NCBI RefSeq assembly: GCF_002864685.1
Contig: NZ_NMQZ01000002.1
Coordinates: 124,001-188,000, forward strand
Direction of reading: 5' to 3'
DNA: 64,000 nt
Origin: Alloalcanivorax mobilis
Lineage (GTDB): Bacteria; Pseudomonadota; Gammaproteobacteria; Pseudomonadales; Alcanivoracaceae
The number at the start of each line of letters is the position of its first letter. The first letter of the stretch is position 1. Made by a program: the position numbers and the translations under genes. Positions 52,174 to 62,380 of the stretch are shown here, in pieces. Under the pieces are notes generated by a model. That model did no database searches, was not told where the DNA came from, and was given only the letters and a program-made list of their open reading frames with translations.

Positions 52174-55100
52174 ATGGAAACGCCGTTGGCCGGCCATGGA
52201 TGCCGGGTTCGTCTTGTTGTCTGTTTTTGTTTTCTTTTTATTCTGCCTCTGAGCGCTCAGGGGGGCTTCGCGGAGGGCCGCCAATGGCTGCTAGGCCAAC
52301 TCCAGCAGGATGGTTCGCTGAACAACGACGCCACGCTGAGCACCGCTTTTCAGGCCACAACGGAAAGCTTGGAAACCTTCGCAATACAGCAGGACAGTGA
52401 GCCCCAGGAACTGACCGGCGCAGCGGCTTATCTGGCTGCCAGTGCACCGGACGACAGTGCGGAGAACCTTGCCAGACGGATGATTGCGGCGCACTCCTTG
52501 GGGCTGGACGCTGGCACGGACCGCCAGGCTTTGATGGCGAGGCGGCAGCCATATTCCGGCTTCGGAGCCTTTCCCGGTTATAGCGCCGATGTCATCAGTA
52601 CTGCTTTTGCCCTGGAAGCCCTTCATCAGCTGGGCATCACCCAGGAGCCGGCGGCCTACGCTCTGCAATTCCTTCGTGACGATCAGCTCGACAACGGTGG
52701 CTGGGCGCTGGATGGCGACAATGCCCAGGTGCAGACGACCGCGGTGGTGATGCACGCGCTCTGGTTGTACCGCAAACAGTATCAGGTGGACGCGGCGCTC
52801 GGCGCGGCGCAATCGTTTCTGCTGGGTCGGCGCGACGACTCCCTATGGGCCGGTACCGAGCAATCCTCGCTGGCATTGATCGCGCTCTTGTCCAGAGCCG
52901 TGGACCGTTCCCCCTACGAGGCCGCATTACAGGCCCTGGCGAACCAGCAGAAACCCGCTGGTGATTTCGATGGCGGTGTCTACGTCACCGCCCTGGCTTT
53001 GCGCGCGCTCGCAATCGGATCGCTGCCCCCGCCGGATCTCACTCGACTTACCGGCAGGCTGGTGGACGCGCAAAGCGGCCAGGCTCTGGCGGAGGGTCAG
53101 GTAAGACTCTCCGGCACCGATACTCGACAGACACAATCTGGCTCTGATGGCGTGTTCCTGTTCGAGGATCTGCCAACCGGGCAATACCGGATCGAAGCGG
53201 GCAAGGCTGGCTACGGCACCCTGGTGCTCAACACGGTGGTGCAAACCGGCGACAAGCGGAATCTCGGAAACCTGGCGCTGGATGTCCGGCAAACCGATCC
53301 CGATACCGGCGAGCCGGTGTCCACCGGGTTGTTGCGTGGCCGTGTAACCGCCAGCGAAGACGGTGCCGCTCTGGCTGGCGCGACGCTGACGTTAGGCGGT
53401 TCCGGGCGCTCCGTGACCGCCGGCCCCGATGGCCGCTACGTGCTTGGCGAGATCGCCGCCGGTCCGGTCACGGTGACCGCTTCCGCGCCGGGTTACCGAA
53501 CCGCCGTGGGTCGTGCCGATATCCAGGCGGGGCAAACGCTGGTGTTCTCGCCCGCTTTGCGTGCCGCCGTGGAGCAGGGCGTGCGCGTCACGGGCCGGGT
53601 CGCTGAGCGGGGCACCGGTGACGCGGTGATCGGTGCGCTGGTCAGCGCCCGCGTCGCAAACACCACGAAATCCGTGAGTACGGACACGCAAGGCCGGTAC
53701 CGGCTGGAAACCCTGCCCGCCGGCGAAGTCGCGCTCACCGTCAGCGCCGATGGCTACGCGTCCGTATCCGGCCAGGTGCAAGCCAATGACGGTGATGCCC
53801 TGACGTTCTCGCCACAGCTTGTCGCCGTGGGTGAGCCGCCGGCCTCCTTGCCAGGTGGCTTCCGGGGAACGGTGGTGGATGGCATCACCGGCCGGGGTAT
53901 CGAAGGCGCTGAAATCCTGGTGGAGCATGAAGATGGCTTCGATAATCAGACAACCGACGCCGACGGCCATTTCGTGATCGATACGCTGAGCGCGGGTGAA
54001 GTCAGCCTGACCATCAGTGCTTCCGACTATGCCGCGGTCAGCGCCGAGGTGCGGGTGTACGCGGGGTTTATCAGCGATGTGGGCGAGGTCGAGCTCGCCC
54101 CCCTGGTCGAGGCGGTGAACAGCGTCGCCGGCCGGGCAGTGGACGTGCGCACCGGTGAACCGCTGGAGGGCGTGCTGGCGCAGGTCAAACAGCACGCCTC
54201 CTCATCGGCGGTAGTGGCCGAGGCCCTGAGCGGCCCGAGTGGCCGTTTCGAAGTGCCGGGATTGCGCCTGGACGACTACGTCCTGGTGTTGTCGCTCACC
54301 GATTACCAGGATCTGACGCTCCCCTTCCTGATCGCCTCTGGCGGTGTGCTTGAAATGGGGGATTTGCGCCTACGTCCGCCTGGCATCGATGCTTTGCTGC
54401 CGGACTTGGCGGTCCAGAGCGTGAGGACCGCTAGTCTCACTTCCGACCCGGACACCTTTGCCGCCGCCGGTGAGCTGGAAATAGTGGTGATTAACCGGGG
54501 CAACACGGCGCTGGATCAGAGCTTTCGCGCCGTGGCCTTCAGTGACCGGGACCGTGACGGGGTCTTTAACCCGGACACGGATCTGAAGCTCGGCGAGCAG
54601 GTGGTCAATGGCGCGCTGGATGTGGATACCACGCGTTCGATTGCCATTGCCGTGGATGGGCCTCTTCCGTTTCGGGACGCACCGATCACGGTGATGCTCG
54701 ACGCCGACGAAGCGATCTCCGAACTCTCCGAAACCAATAATCTGGAAAGCACCGCCGGGGAGTGCGTGAACAATCAGAAACCGTATCTGGACCTGGCGCT
54801 GTGTCTGGATGCGTCCGGCAGCGTCAGCCGTTCCGAGTTCCAGCTGCAGTTGGAAGGCACCGCCCGGGCCATCGAGAACCCGGATATCGTGCCGCGCGAC
54901 GGCTCGGTACGGCTTTCCCTTCTGCAGTTCAGCAGTTCGGACCGTCTGGAGATTGATCCGACACTGGTCGAGGAAGACAACGTCGCAAATCTGGCCGATG
55001 CCATCCGGGGGGTGCCAAAAATGGGCGGCGGAACGTCCATCCATCAATGCATTGACGGCGCCGTCGACACCATCACCCAGACCACGCCACCGGCGGCGCT

Positions 55101-58100
55101 GAGGGTGATCGACGTGTCCACCGATGGTCAGTCCAGCCAGTCCGCCGCGGTGGCGGCCGCCAACCGGGCCCGTGACAACGGCGTGGATGTGCTCAACGCC
55201 ATCGGCGTTGGTAGTGGTACCAATGAAAACCTGCTTAATGCCATCGTTTTTCCCGAGCCGGTGGGCGGTGATCGTGGCTTCGTGCTGATGGTCGACAGCT
55301 ACGAGGAATACATCGAGGGCATCGCCGGCAAGATCGCCAAGGAAACCCGCATCCCCGATCTCACCGTGGGCGGTCTGAAGCTGGTGGATCACGGCACAGG
55401 AGAACCAGTCAGCTTCGAAGTGGTGATCGGCAACGCCGGCTCCGCGGCGATTACCGAGAACGTCACCGTCACGCTCTTCAATGCTGACGACGACAGCGGC
55501 GAGATTGTCGGCGAGATCACACTGGAAGAAGGCCTTGAGCCCGGTGCCTTCCGCACCGTCAGCCTGGCTGCTGTAGAGGTTGCTTCGTTGAACAGGGGAA
55601 CCGTGCACGCCCGCGCTCAAATCGCCGGTAACGTGTCGGAGTGCAACACCGGAAACAATGGCGTTGGTATTTCGGTCACCGCGCAACGGGGCGAAGTGTC
55701 CCTGGGGCTCTCATCCGCGATGCCGTCGCCCATGGCGTCGCTACGGATTGACGCTCTGGTGAGCAATACCGGTGCGGTGGCCGGGGATTATCGGGTAGCA
55801 CTGCGTATCGAGGACGCCAACGGTGTGCTGGTGACGGATCTTGGAGAACGGACCGTGGAGGAGCTGGCAGCCGGCCAGCAGTACCAGCGCACTGAAGAAT
55901 GGGATACCGGCGTCACGCTGACCGGACCCTATCGTGCCGTAGCCGATCTCTATAACGACGCTGGCCGCCTGCTGGACAGTGATGAGGCTGCCTTCCGGCT
56001 CGCCGAAGGGGGCGACACGTTCGAACCGGTGGCGGCGGTCCGGGTTGGCACGGATCAGCCCGCGTACCGTCTCGGTGACTTTGTGACGATTGAGAGCTCG
56101 CTGAGCAACACCAGTATCAGTACGCCGATTTCCACACCCCGCTATCGCCTTGTGGTGGCCGGCCCGGGAGGGCAGGTGGTGTTCAGTGAAGAAACCGTGC
56201 TGGAAAGTCTGTCGATTGGCCAGGTAATGGCTCTGCCGGACAGACTCGCGCTGGATGACGTTCCGGATGGCGACTACACGGTGACGGGCACATTGTTCTC
56301 CAGCAATGACCAGGTGCTCGCCCGGGATCAGGCCGGCTTCTCGGTCGCCAGCAATCCGCTCCGTGCTTTGCAGGGAGGCGTCTCCGTCGAGGCGGAGTCG
56401 GTATTCCTGGGGCACACCCAGAGCTGCCATTCCCGGCTGCGTAATACCAGTGAACAGGTCCTGGACGGCATCGGTGTACGGCGGCTGCGCCTGGATCTGG
56501 ATAACCAGCTTGAGCTTGCGGACGAATCCGCCACGGTGACCCTGGCGCCCGGTGAGGAACGAACCTTCACGGATACCTTCAGCACTGCCGGATTCAACCT
56601 TACTCGTCACGCCTGCATGCTGCAGGTCGCCAGCGGTGGCGAACGCCTGGATATCGGCAACGCCACCTTCCAGGTGATCGAACCGCCGGTATCCCTGGAA
56701 ACCGGTCTCAGCCTGAGTGGTGGGCCGCGCCTGCTGGTGTTGGCGGATAACGAAGTGTCCACCTGCATGGCGGTCAAGAGTCTGACACTCGAAGCCACTT
56801 TTGCGGACACGCTGTCACCCTACGCTCTGGTTTACGCCAAGGTGCTCGGTCGGCATTTCCAAGTCGAGGACCTGGAATCCGCCACGCCACGCTTCTTTAC
56901 CGAGCCGGTGGATGGCCACGCCGGGCGAGAAGTGAATCTGACTCTGAAGAATCTGGATCGCGAGACTCTGAGCCTGCGCGTGGAAGGTAAAGGTCTGGTG
57001 GAAGGAGGCTACACCTTCAAAGCGATCTACCCGGCGTTCCTGTTCTTCCATAAAGCACTGGACAGCGGTGAAGTTCACTTCCGATGTGGTGAGCCTCCGC
57101 GCCCCGGCGATGTGCTGGGCGACTTCGAAGTCACCGATGTGGAATTGGTGGAAAAAGTGCGCCAAGGCCATGGCGAGCCTGAAGTGCCAGCGCTGGCCGC
57201 GCAGCGTCAATGGCTCGATGACACCCTGGCCGAACGGAATTACACCCTGGTGGACTCCCTGGAGACCTTTGGTGCGGCGGTACGCTCCGGCGACTATCAG
57301 CAATACCTGCTGCTGGCGGGCCGGATACCGGTGGAGCACTGGACCGCCAAACAGCTGCGCGAGGCCGTGAACCGTGGCGAGGGGCTGGTTTACGCCGCTG
57401 GCGATCTGCCCGAGGCCGGCCCGCTGTATCAGGCTCTGGGTATCAAGCCACATGGTGAGCGGCAGGGCTTTGGCTGGAATCCTTATGATCGGAACCCGGG
57501 CGATGACGCCGATGGTGTGCGCCTTGATCACTCGCCGCTGAGTGACGCTGGTTTCTTGCCTTTGGTACTGAACCGGCAACTGGCACTAGTGCATCGTGAG
57601 AGCAGCCACGCGGCCGGCTATTACCAGAATCTGCGTGTGGGCGGTGGCCAAGGTCGTGGCCGCCACTGTCCGCTTTATCCTCTCGATCATCCGGCGGTGA
57701 CCTACCGGGATTACGGTGAAGGCCGGACGGTGTTCGCCGGTTTTGACCTGGCCGCGGAAGGGGCCGCCGAGCAAGCCACGCCAGGCTACGCCACGTTGCT
57801 CGACGACATGCTCGTCTTCACCGAAACCGACCTGAGTATCACACGACCTAATGCGGTGGTGCCGGTCACCCTGACGGTGGAAAACACCGGGCCGGCGGTC
57901 ACCGTTCAAGCGCGCCTCATGCTGGAAGACGGCGGCCAGGTGATCGCGACGTTGCCGCGAACCGGCAACGGCCAACTCGAATGGCGGTTCGAGCTGGACA
58001 AGGGCGAAGTACGCTCTCTGCGCGTCTGGATTCGCCCCGATTACCGCCAGGGGGTGAGCGATCTTTCGGCGACGCTGGAAGCGACCACGCCAAGTGGAGA

Positions 58101-58404
58101 CAGCGAACGCTTCGATGAGGCTCTGCGCATCGAGTTACGGGCGGATCAGCCAGAGGACCTGGAGACGATTGAGTCCGCGGTCCGCCAAGCGCTGTGGCAA
58201 ACGCCCTGGGACCTGGCATTGAAACACGCGGCCCTGAGCCTGCATCAGGCCGGCCACGCCTGGGAACATGGGCGTATTGGGGACGCGACCAAACTGGCAT
58301 TAAAAGCTGCCACGTCGTTGCGGAACTCTCGGCACGGAAATGCCGGTGAGTTGCGACGTCGATTGGACTGGGTGATCTGGTCGCTGAACAGGGAAGGGAA
58401 CTAA
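52174..58404 (+). CDS. Giant secreted multidomain protein: alpha-alpha toroid, CarboxypepD_reg-like repeats, CARDB-like domains, VWA
   Basis: 2076 residues. Signal peptide 1 to about 29. Residues 30-285 carry helical repeats like terpene-cyclase/prenyltransferase toroids (QLDNGGWALDGDNAQVQTTA). About five carboxypeptidase-regulatory-like beta domains span 293-735. CARDB-like domains lie at 743-860 and, less surely, 1060-1500. A VWA domain (about 868-1058) has a full MIDAS: D879, S881, S883, T954, D984. Residues 1690-1890 resemble a glutamine-amidotransferase-like fold (LLLAGRIPVEHW, GEGLVYAAGD), and the end is helical. It precedes the transglutaminase-like gene by 2 nt and sits inside the island. 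Adhesion or a surface scaffold is inferred; no known family for the whole protein. Confidence 0.85.
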   Translation: METPLAGHGCRVRLVVCFCFLFILPLSAQGGFAEGRQWLLGQLQQDGSLNNDATLSTAFQATTESLETFAIQQDSEPQELTGAAAYLAASAPDDSAENLARRMIAAHSLGLDAGTDRQALMARRQPYSGFGAFPGYSADVISTAFALEALHQLGITQEPAAYALQFLRDDQLDNGGWALDGDNAQVQTTAVVMHALWLYRKQYQVDAALGAAQSFLLGRRDDSLWAGTEQSSLALIALLSRAVDRSPYEAALQALANQQKPAGDFDGGVYVTALALRALAIGSLPPPDLTRLTGRLVDAQSGQALAEGQVRLSGTDTRQTQSGSDGVFLFEDLPTGQYRIEAGKAGYGTLVLNTVVQTGDKRNLGNLALDVRQTDPDTGEPVSTGLLRGRVTASEDGAALAGATLTLGGSGRSVTAGPDGRYVLGEIAAGPVTVTASAPGYRTAVGRADIQAGQTLVFSPALRAAVEQGVRVTGRVAERGTGDAVIGALVSARVANTTKSVSTDTQGRYRLETLPAGEVALTVSADGYASVSGQVQANDGDALTFSPQLVAVGEPPASLPGGFRGTVVDGITGRGIEGAEILVEHEDGFDNQTTDADGHFVIDTLSAGEVSLTISASDYAAVSAEVRVYAGFISDVGEVELAPLVEAVNSVAGRAVDVRTGEPLEGVLAQVKQHASSSAVVAEALSGPSGRFEVPGLRLDDYVLVLSLTDYQDLTLPFLIASGGVLEMGDLRLRPPGIDALLPDLAVQSVRTASLTSDPDTFAAAGELEIVVINRGNTALDQSFRAVAFSDRDRDGVFNPDTDLKLGEQVVNGALDVDTTRSIAIAVDGPLPFRDAPITVMLDADEAISELSETNNLESTAGECVNNQKPYLDLALCLDASGSVSRSEFQLQLEGTARAIENPDIVPRDGSVRLSLLQFSSSDRLEIDPTLVEEDNVANLADAIRGVPKMGGGTSIHQCIDGAVDTITQTTPPAALRVIDVSTDGQSSQSAAVAAANRARDNGVDVLNAIGVGSGTNENLLNAIVFPEPVGGDRGFVLMVDSYEEYIEGIAGKIAKETRIPDLTVGGLKLVDHGTGEPVSFEVVIGNAGSAAITENVTVTLFNADDDSGEIVGEITLEEGLEPGAFRTVSLAAVEVASLNRGTVHARAQIAGNVSECNTGNNGVGISVTAQRGEVSLGLSSAMPSPMASLRIDALVSNTGAVAGDYRVALRIEDANGVLVTDLGERTVEELAAGQQYQRTEEWDTGVTLTGPYRAVADLYNDAGRLLDSDEAAFRLAEGGDTFEPVAAVRVGTDQPAYRLGDFVTIESSLSNTSISTPISTPRYRLVVAGPGGQVVFSEETVLESLSIGQVMALPDRLALDDVPDGDYTVTGTLFSSNDQVLARDQAGFSVASNPLRALQGGVSVEAESVFLGHTQSCHSRLRNTSEQVLDGIGVRRLRLDLDNQLELADESATVTLAPGEERTFTDTFSTAGFNLTRHACMLQVASGGERLDIGNATFQVIEPPVSLETGLSLSGGPRLLVLADNEVSTCMAVKSLTLEATFADTLSPYALVYAKVLGRHFQVEDLESATPRFFTEPVDGHAGREVNLTLKNLDRETLSLRVEGKGLVEGGYTFKAIYPAFLFFHKALDSGEVHFRCGEPPRPGDVLGDFEVTDVELVEKVRQGHGEPEVPALAAQRQWLDDTLAERNYTLVDSLETFGAAVRSGDYQQYLLLAGRIPVEHWTAKQLREAVNRGEGLVYAAGDLPEAGPLYQALGIKPHGERQGFGWNPYDRNPGDDADGVRLDHSPLSDAGFLPLVLNRQLALVHRESSHAAGYYQNLRVGGGQGRGRHCPLYPLDHPAVTYRDYGEGRTVFAGFDLAAEGAAEQATPGYATLLDDMLVFTETDLSITRPNAVVPVTLTVENTGPAVTVQARLMLEDGGQVIATLPRTGNGQLEWRFELDKGEVRSLRVWIRPDYRQGVSDLSATLEATTPSGDSERFDEALRIELRADQPEDLETIESAVRQALWQTPWDLALKHAALSLHQAGHAWEHGRIGDATKLALKAATSLRNSRHGNAGELRRRLDWVIWSLNREGN

Positions 58405-58406
58405 TC

Positions 58407-61400
58407 ATGCAAGGAAGAAAAATGAACACCGCGATGAGGAATCAGCACACTCACGGCAGCCATCCGGCTCCGGCCATGGAGCGGATGCGGTGCGCCCGGC
58501 GGCTTTGTCGCGCCACCGCTCTGGTCGTGGTGATGATGCTGCTAAACGCCGTGATCTGGCCCGCCTGGGCGGTGGCCGTGGAAGTGGAGCGCCAGAAAGA
58601 AGCCCAGGAACAAGCCCGCTGGGAAGCGCGCCATCAATCCCTGGAGCAGGTCCTCCTCGGCATCCGCCAGGAAGCCAGGGACGGACGCTCTATGATGGCG
58701 GACGCCCTGGCCGAACGGGATCAAGGTTTGCTGGGGACCGCCCGTTCACTGCTTGGCATTGGCCAGGCCGGTGCGGAACCGCTGCCGCGTCTGCGATGGC
58801 TGTCGCAGCGGGCGGCTGCGATGCACAAGCAAGCGCTGGCGTCTTTTGACCAGACCGAAGCCCATCTTCGGCAAAGGCGTCTTCCGCAACGGATTCTCGA
58901 GCGCAACGACCACGCCCGCGAAGACTACCGCCAGGCTTACGCCACTCTGCGAGAAACGTTGAACCAGGCTCTCAACACAGAATCCCTCGGCGAACAGGAA
59001 GAAGCCATGGCGGCGCTGGTCGATTTCTTGGGTCGCTTCACCCTGGACAAGCCCCGGGATCCCTTCGATCCGGAGAACCTGCCTTGGCGCACCCCGGATC
59101 CGGACCAAACGCCGGCGCCCGCATACTCCGCAGAGGCACTCAGCCAGCGCACCGGCCTTCCCCGTTTCGAGCAAGGGGTTCAGCTTGCCAGCCTGACCAA
59201 TGACGCCGCTCTGAGCGTCGCTCCCGGCGCGCCCACGGACGACGCGCTCGCTGCCACGCTGGATGCACCGCAGTCCTCGGCCATTCAAGAAAAGGCCGCC
59301 GAACTCGATCACGATCCGATTCGCATTTACCAATGGGTGCGTAACAACATTGAGTTCATCCCCAGCTACGGTTCCATTCAAGGTGCTGAGTACACTCTGG
59401 AACTGAGCAAGGGCAATGCCTTCGACACCGCCAGCCTGCTCATCGCCTTGCTGCGCGCTTCGGATATCCCGGCCCGCTACGCCCTGGGCACGGTACGCAT
59501 TCCCGCCGATCAGATCATGAACTGGGTCGGCGGGGTCAATACCGCCAGCGCCGCCGGCAACCTGATGGGGCAGGGCGGTATTCCGAGAAAAGCCGTCATC
59601 CAGGGCGGCGGCATCAGCCAGTTCGAACTGGAACACGTCTGGGTGGAAGCCTGGATCGATTTCCACCCCAGCCGGGGCGCCGATCACCGCAGCGGCGATA
59701 CCTGGATTCCCATGGATGCCAGTTTCAAACAGTACGAATACAGCGAAGGTATGAACCTGCAGGACCAGGTGCCCTTCGACGCCGAAGGCCTTGCCCGGGC
59801 CATCGAACAGGAAAGCACCATTAATGAAGAAGAGGGCTGGGTACAAGGTGTGCCCGGTGCGGCCGTCGAGGAGATGCTGGAAGACTACCGCACGGAACTA
59901 AAGACCTACCTCGACAGTCAGGCACCGGAGGCCACGGTGGGAGAGGTATTGGGCACCAAGGCCATCAAAGCAGTCATACACCAGCAATTGGCGCCGTCAC
60001 TGCCCTACCATCTAGTCACCCGGCGGCTCACCACCAATGAGCTCTCCGACTCACTGCGCTGGAAGTTCAGATATCGACTGCATACCAGCACCAATGGCTA
60101 CCAAGGCGCTGAATTATTCACCATTGAAGAGCCCACGGCAGTGCTCGCCGGCCGAAGCCTTTCGCTCTCCTTTACTCCCGCCACGCAGGACGATCAAGAC
60201 ACGCTCGCCAGCTACCTGCCGGAAGCGGGTGAAGATGGAGAGGTCGACCCGGCTGAGGTGGCGGACACGCTGCCCGGGCATCTGATCAATCTGAATGCCC
60301 ACTTCTCGATCGGGGCAGCGCCCGTGGCGAACTCCGAATACGAACTGACCATGGGGTCGGCCCTGGTCTCCGAAATGGGCTACTGGCAGCCGGGACAGGG
60401 CTGGAACACCTCCGAGAACAAGCCGATAGCTGGTGAGTACCGTACTATTGCCCTGAATCTGCAAGGTATCAGTGCCTCCGCCGCTGGACATCTGGAAGCT
60501 GACTTGGAAGCCACTCGTGCCCAACTGACCGCTGAAGACTACGGCGATCTCACCAAGCAACAACTGGTCGGCGATATGTTGTACGCCACCATTCTCAGCT
60601 ACTTCGCACTCAATGACATGCAGGCCCGAATCAGCGAGCGCCAGATGAACAGCGTCGGCTACCGGGCGCCGAGTTATGGGTTATTCAAAACCAGTCTGCA
60701 ACCGCGCTACTGGTTTGGCATCCCCAGAAACGTCACGGCCAGCGGCCTCACCATGGATGTGGACAACGTCTCCGCCATCCGCGTGGATAAAGACAACGAT
60801 CAGGAACGCTGGATAGCCGGAAACCGGGCGGCCGGAGCGCGCCTGTCCGCCATGGAGCATCTGGTGCCGGAGCAGATGTACAGCACCGACGACAACCCCG
60901 CCCACGGTATAAGTGCCGTCAAAGCCCTTCAACTGGCCGCTGCCGAAGGCCAGAAAATCTGGACTATCACCCGGGCCAACCTCAGCCAGGCAATGGCGGC
61001 ACTCGATCTGAGCCTCGCCGAAGAAGCTGATATTCGCAACGCCGTTCTTGCCGGCAAGGAAGTAACCGCCCATGAAAGACCGGTCAATTTCCACGGTCGC
61101 CCCTCCGTGGGCTATACAGTACTCGATCCGGACACCGGCGCGGGTGCTTACCTGATCGCTAGTGGTGAGAATGGAGGAGAGATCATTGATGAGTATCTGT
61201 CCACATTGCTGGCATTGATCGGAACTTTGATATCTGAAATAAAGGCGGGTTGGGCCGGGGTGGCTGGAAAAACTTTAGGGGGCGTTGGTGTTTTGGTGGA
61301 TTTTTTCTCGAACCTGTCAAGCTGTGGGTGGGGAATTTCTGCTTTTATTGCGATGACAGTTTTTATCTATACCGCAATGCTTGCGATTGTCTTCTCGTCT

Positions 61401-61517
61401 ATTTTCGCAATATTTGCCGCTGGTGCTATCATGCTGAATATAGTTCCTTTTATTATGGCTTCTATTGTTGGTTTAATGACAACGAAGATGATTAAGGAGT
61501 CTGCGTGCGGGAATTGA
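58407..61517 (+). CDS. Transglutaminase-like surface protein with polymorphic membrane-type C-terminal tip
   Basis: 1036 residues from 58407; the ATG at 58422 (after AAGGAAG) is an equal alternative. A membrane segment lies at 36-57, followed by coiled coil. The transglutaminase-like core (290-445) keeps H410 (EHVWVEAW) and D437 (WIPMDASF), but the Cys position in GNAFDTASLL is A338. A conserved block about 807-922 ends GYTVLDPDTGAGAYLIASG. After residue 922 base composition turns AT-rich, and the tip is glycine-rich (GWAGVAGKTLGGVGVLVDFF) with three or four membrane helices. The block recurs in degenerate form at 63052 and 63720. The 89-residue ORF 4 nt later may be immunity; a pore-forming or channel tip is inference. 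Confidence 0.8.
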   Translation: MQGRKMNTAMRNQHTHGSHPAPAMERMRCARRLCRATALVVVMMLLNAVIWPAWAVAVEVERQKEAQEQARWEARHQSLEQVLLGIRQEARDGRSMMADALAERDQGLLGTARSLLGIGQAGAEPLPRLRWLSQRAAAMHKQALASFDQTEAHLRQRRLPQRILERNDHAREDYRQAYATLRETLNQALNTESLGEQEEAMAALVDFLGRFTLDKPRDPFDPENLPWRTPDPDQTPAPAYSAEALSQRTGLPRFEQGVQLASLTNDAALSVAPGAPTDDALAATLDAPQSSAIQEKAAELDHDPIRIYQWVRNNIEFIPSYGSIQGAEYTLELSKGNAFDTASLLIALLRASDIPARYALGTVRIPADQIMNWVGGVNTASAAGNLMGQGGIPRKAVIQGGGISQFELEHVWVEAWIDFHPSRGADHRSGDTWIPMDASFKQYEYSEGMNLQDQVPFDAEGLARAIEQESTINEEEGWVQGVPGAAVEEMLEDYRTELKTYLDSQAPEATVGEVLGTKAIKAVIHQQLAPSLPYHLVTRRLTTNELSDSLRWKFRYRLHTSTNGYQGAELFTIEEPTAVLAGRSLSLSFTPATQDDQDTLASYLPEAGEDGEVDPAEVADTLPGHLINLNAHFSIGAAPVANSEYELTMGSALVSEMGYWQPGQGWNTSENKPIAGEYRTIALNLQGISASAAGHLEADLEATRAQLTAEDYGDLTKQQLVGDMLYATILSYFALNDMQARISERQMNSVGYRAPSYGLFKTSLQPRYWFGIPRNVTASGLTMDVDNVSAIRVDKDNDQERWIAGNRAAGARLSAMEHLVPEQMYSTDDNPAHGISAVKALQLAAAEGQKIWTITRANLSQAMAALDLSLAEEADIRNAVLAGKEVTAHERPVNFHGRPSVGYTVLDPDTGAGAYLIASGENGGEIIDEYLSTLLALIGTLISEIKAGWAGVAGKTLGGVGVLVDFFSNLSSCGWGISAFIAMTVFIYTAMLAIVFSSIFAIFAAGAIMLNIVPFIMASIVGLMTTKMIKESACGN

Positions 61518-61521
61518 AAAT

Positions 61522-61791
61522 ATGATAGTTCCGAAAATGTTTTTTTATACGATGGCATCCATAATTATAATGTCGAGCGCATATGAAAAAGATGGGGCGG
61601 GTTCGCTTATTTTGTGGTTGTCTGGGGCGCTGGGAGCACTGGTTGCGGCTATGTATTTTTGGGAATGGAGAGAGCCTGAGGAGTTTGATAAATATATAAA
61701 TGAAAATATGGATTGTCGTGCTGTTGGGGTAAAGGCTTTTTGGTTGGCGATTTTTTTTGGGGTGATATTCGTATTGTCCGGGGGCGCATGA
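61522..61791 (+). CDS. Small multi-pass membrane protein, candidate immunity protein
   Basis: 89 residues starting 4 nt after the transglutaminase-like gene. AT-rich, like the tip of that gene. Two or three membrane segments (FYTMASIIIMSS, LILWLSGALGALVAAMYF, FWLAIFFGVIFVLSG) and a charged loop REPEEFDKYINENMDC. No family recognised. Position and composition fit a membrane immunity partner for the neighbouring tip; there is no direct evidence for that. A chaperone-like or unrelated gene is possible. Confidence 0.6.
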   Translation: MIVPKMFFYTMASIIIMSSAYEKDGAGSLILWLSGALGALVAAMYFWEWREPEEFDKYINENMDCRAVGVKAFWLAIFFGVIFVLSGGA

Positions 61792-62170
61792 AATATGGCG
61801 GCACGTGAGTGTCCTGAATGATATTTTGTGGTGCCAGGAAAGGATCTGAGAAAGGCGTGAGAAATAATGAAGAAATGCCATTGTTGTATCTTTGTATTTT
61901 TTATTCTCTGGCTTTGCCAACATCTATGATTCCGATGCATCTGGGGGGTGGTTTGTGTTCTGTTTTGGTTTGTGACGATGTTATCTAAGCTGTGTGCCGG
62001 TCAATAATATTCAAGACGAGATGCGAGGGTGTCGGGCCGCGCCGATAAAAATAATAGACGGGCTCTCCGGGCGCTTCGAGCCGGGGCAATGGGGGTTGAT
62101 GTGCATGGGTAGTATTTTTTGATCGCATTGGTGCTTATGGCTTTGCCCTTAGTAAACGGATAAATAGAAG
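61792..62170. other. AT-rich gap without a recognisable gene
   Basis: 379 bp. It holds only a 20-codon ORF (61867, MKKCHCCIFVFFILWLCQHL, preceded by GAGAAATA) that reads as one hydrophobic segment, and no homology to the flanking protein was found. Low G+C sets it apart from the backbone, so it is probably foreign or decayed cassette DNA. Confidence 0.4.
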
Positions 62171-62380
62171 GTGCGCTTTTTTTGCCGAGCAGGGTTTCAG
62201 GTTCTTGATCGTCCAGAGGTAAGGAGCGTTCCCAAAGCTATCCGGATAAATTCCAGGGCCGAGCTTTTAGTCCCCTTTGGGGGCAAGGTCTATTCTGGAG
62301 TGACACCCAAAGGTCAGGATCTTGTTTGTGACTTGGTTGTATCGTTGGGCGTGGGCCGGTCACCGGGTTTTCAAAAGTGA
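62171..62380 (+). CDS. Hypothetical small protein, first of a coupled pair
   Basis: 69 residues from a GTG at 62171 with weak initiation context. No family recognised. IRINSRAELLVPFGGKVYSGVTP reads as two strands, so it may be a C-terminal tip cut loose from a larger protein. Its stop overlaps the next start (GTGA at 62377-62380), which supports real translation of both. Confidence 0.4.
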   Translation: MRFFCRAGFQVLDRPEVRSVPKAIRINSRAELLVPFGGKVYSGVTPKGQDLVCDLVVSLGVGRSPGFQK

